Shown here piece by piece: positions 32,875 through 33,900 of a DNA stretch of 33,900 nucleotides; within the stretch, counting starts at the first letter, position 1, and every line of letters begins with the position of its first letter. This DNA is from an uncultured Eggerthellaceae bacterium (GTDB lineage Bacteria > Actinomycetota > Coriobacteriia > Coriobacteriales > Eggerthellaceae): NCBI GenBank assembly GCA_946618265.1, contig CAMOLA010000023.1, forward strand, positions 1-33,900. Direction: 5' to 3'. The position numbers and the translations under genes were made by a program. The notes under the pieces were generated by a model. It saw nothing but the letters and a program-made list of their open reading frames with translations, was not told the origin of the DNA and made no database searches.

Positions 32875-33183
32875 CTATCTACTCCCAAACTTGCGAATGA
32901 GGTCCATCGCTTCGTCGACGATTGCCTCATTACCCTCGCGCACCTGCTCGACGACGCATGTGTGCAGATGATTTTCCAGTATGAGCTCGCTCACGCGATG
33001 TACGGCCTTTTCGGCTGCAGCCAGCTGCAATAGCACGTCACCGCAGTAACGGTTGTCATCAATCATGGCCTTAATGCCACCAAGTTGGCCAATAGCGCGA
33101 TTGAGCCGACGTTGGATATTCGCTTGGAATTCATCATCACGCGGCGTGCCCTTATGGCGACAGTTGCATTCCTTTGCGGTCAT
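32875..33183 (-). CDS. csoR: Copper-sensing repressor CsoR
   Basis: 102 residues, all-helical DUF156/CsoR family. The copper ligands Cys47, His72 and Cys76 have the spacing of characterised CsoR proteins (C-x24-H-x3-C), and the upstream RRLNRAIGQLGGIKAM helix is typical. An additional N-terminal ECNCRH might also bind metal. CsoR binds DNA without copper and releases it when Cu(I) binds, switching on efflux. ATG at 33183 follows GAGGA. A GC-rich pseudo-palindrome of the CsoR operator type lies 16 nt upstream, so the gene probably controls itself and the copA-copZ genes behind it. Confidence 0.93.
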   Translation of the reverse strand: MTAKECNCRHKGTPRDDEFQANIQRRLNRAIGQLGGIKAMIDDNRYCGDVLLQLAAAEKAVHRVSELILENHLHTCVVEQVREGNEAIVDEAMDLIRKFGSR

Positions 33184-33198
33184 TCAGTCCTCATTCAT

Positions 33199-33215
33199 AT
33201 ACTCCCGGGGGGTAT
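33199..33215. promoter_or_regulatory. CsoR operator
   Basis: ATACTCCCGGGGGGTAT: an A/T-flanked C/G tract with dyad symmetry, the usual CsoR box layout (TAC, C-run, G-run, GTA). It is 16-32 nt before the csoR start and probably overlaps its promoter. Confidence 0.8.
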
Positions 33216-33410
33216 TTTATTAGGAATACTACACCTATGGGAAACCTGGTTCAAGACCTTGCGAAATCGAGTGCCTCGATGCGGTAGCTGGGTCGGGACT
33301 AGGGCAATCGAGCAGCGGTTAAGCAGCAAACTTGTGATTCATGGTAATCGGGCACTTCGGCGAGGTTGCCACCTTTGGAGGTGCGGGTTGGGCACCTCAA
33401 TCAGGCAGCT

Positions 33411-33498
33411 GGCTCGAGAGCTCGAGCAATCGGGCAGCTCTCTAGAGTTCTTCTCGTGCGGCAACACGTCCGACCGGCTCGAGAGCTCGAGCAATCGG
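33411..33498. repeat. Direct repeat pair, 65-bp period
   Basis: A 23-nt sequence (GGCTCGAGAGCTCGAGCAAT plus CGG) occurs at 33411-33433 and 33476-33498. It contains the self-complementary CTCGAGAGCTCGAG. Confidence 0.85.
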
Positions 33499-33530
33499 AC
33501 GGCTTTCCGGCTATCGCAAAGCCGTATCTC

Positions 33531-33631
33531 GCGAACACGGCAAGCAAGAACCATCGCGCCAAAACGACGCGACGCTCGGCGAGCTATCCGCCAACCGCGA
33601 ACATGGCAAGCAAGAACCATCGCGCCAAAAC
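33531..33631. repeat. Direct repeat pair, 66-bp period
   Basis: A 35-nt sequence occurs at 33531-33565 and 33597-33631 with one difference; its middle reads AAGCAAGAACCATCGCGCC. Confidence 0.85.
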
Positions 33632-33900
33632 CGAAGCATACCAGGCAAACGCAGAACCAAGCTCCTGAGAAGAAGATGAAGTACCCCTTAATCGCTCGGT
33701 GTTGCAGATCTGATTTCGTGGCACCCAAGTTACTGATCGCCGGCGGATAGCCCCGAGGGCATGACATTGCGTTGCGAAAACGGGCTTTTTGCTAGAAAAC
33801 GCCCCTATTAGGTTACTTTGCTTGCCGCAGCATCCATGGGAAACGGTTGCACCTCCCGTTATGCCAGCTCAAATGTTTGGTTGAAAGCAGCGAATGCAGT

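Larger units (their letters stand above)
33216..33900. other. Repeat-containing region without a convincing gene
   Basis: About 685 bases upstream of csoR. Open frames exist on both strands, but their composition is Arg/Ser-rich and repetitive, without starts or family features. It contains two pairs of direct repeats with 65-66 bp period and several copies of a CAATCGGGCAGC-like motif (near 33305, 33346, 33398, 33427 and 33492). A weak hairpin (GGGCTTTTT with AAAACGCCC) is near 33784-33812. Confidence 0.55.

Noticed and set aside
33411..33631. CRISPR-like spacing (repeats of 23 and 35 nt with ~65-bp period)
   Set aside because: Only two copies of each repeat, the two repeats are unrelated, and there is no cas gene or leader.
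33085..33767. Overlapping 221- and 142-codon frames upstream of csoR
   Set aside because: Both run through direct repeats, lack ribosome sites and family features, and the first begins inside csoR on the other strand.

Overview
The window (about 60% GC) looks like a chromosomal segment of an anaerobic, host-associated Coriobacteriia (Actinomycetota; probably Eggerthellales, genus not determinable here). Reasons: giant LPXTG surface proteins with fibro-slime and SpaA/CnaB domains, a surface protein with a Lys-rich BspA-like C-terminus, a DUF4405-type membrane protein with a Cys-rich tail, a CsoR-CopA-CopZ operon, and anaerobe-type Nif11-like peptide precursors. No phage or transposase gene was seen.

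Layout. 1-10.7 kb is a surface-display locus, all on the minus strand: a coiled-coil protein, a type I signal peptidase with a very acidic N-terminal extension, a 2235-residue cell-wall adhesin, and the start of a second paralogous adhesin that runs off the left edge. 10.8-13.2 kb (minus) holds an HTH protein with a Fur-like box upstream, a small membrane protein with an HEYGH motif, and an arylamine N-acetyltransferase. 13.4-21.8 kb contains several damaged genes: a ClC channel with an in-frame amber, a peptide precursor with an in-frame amber, a surface protein without a signal peptide, a 5'-truncated NCS2 permease and a frameshifted QueG-like reductase. Among them are an intact Nif11-like RiPP precursor and an M13 metallopeptidase lipoprotein. 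22.1-25.1 kb carries a DUF4405-like membrane protein, tRNA-Asn(GTT) with nearby copies of its 3' part, and a hendecad-repeat coiled-coil protein. 25.3-29.9 kb has trpS, a macro-domain/HTH fusion, a sugar O-acetyltransferase and an AlkA-type DNA glycosylase. 30.1-33.2 kb is a csoR-copA-copZ copper operon with a recognisable CsoR operator. The last 0.7 kb is repeat-containing sequence without a convincing gene.

The most striking non-coding feature is a set of at least 15 near-perfect palindromes (arms 11-20 nt, nearly all with one central A or T) placed just after, or overlapping, stop codons. They form three sequence families (cores GGGAC/GTCCC, GGGAG/CTCCC and ACCTC/GAGGT). Within the first family the outer arms differ completely between copies yet remain self-complementary. 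A 100-nt long inverted repeat at 29930-30029 is a separate strong structure. Function (terminators, REP-like elements, or both) is not established from the sequence alone.
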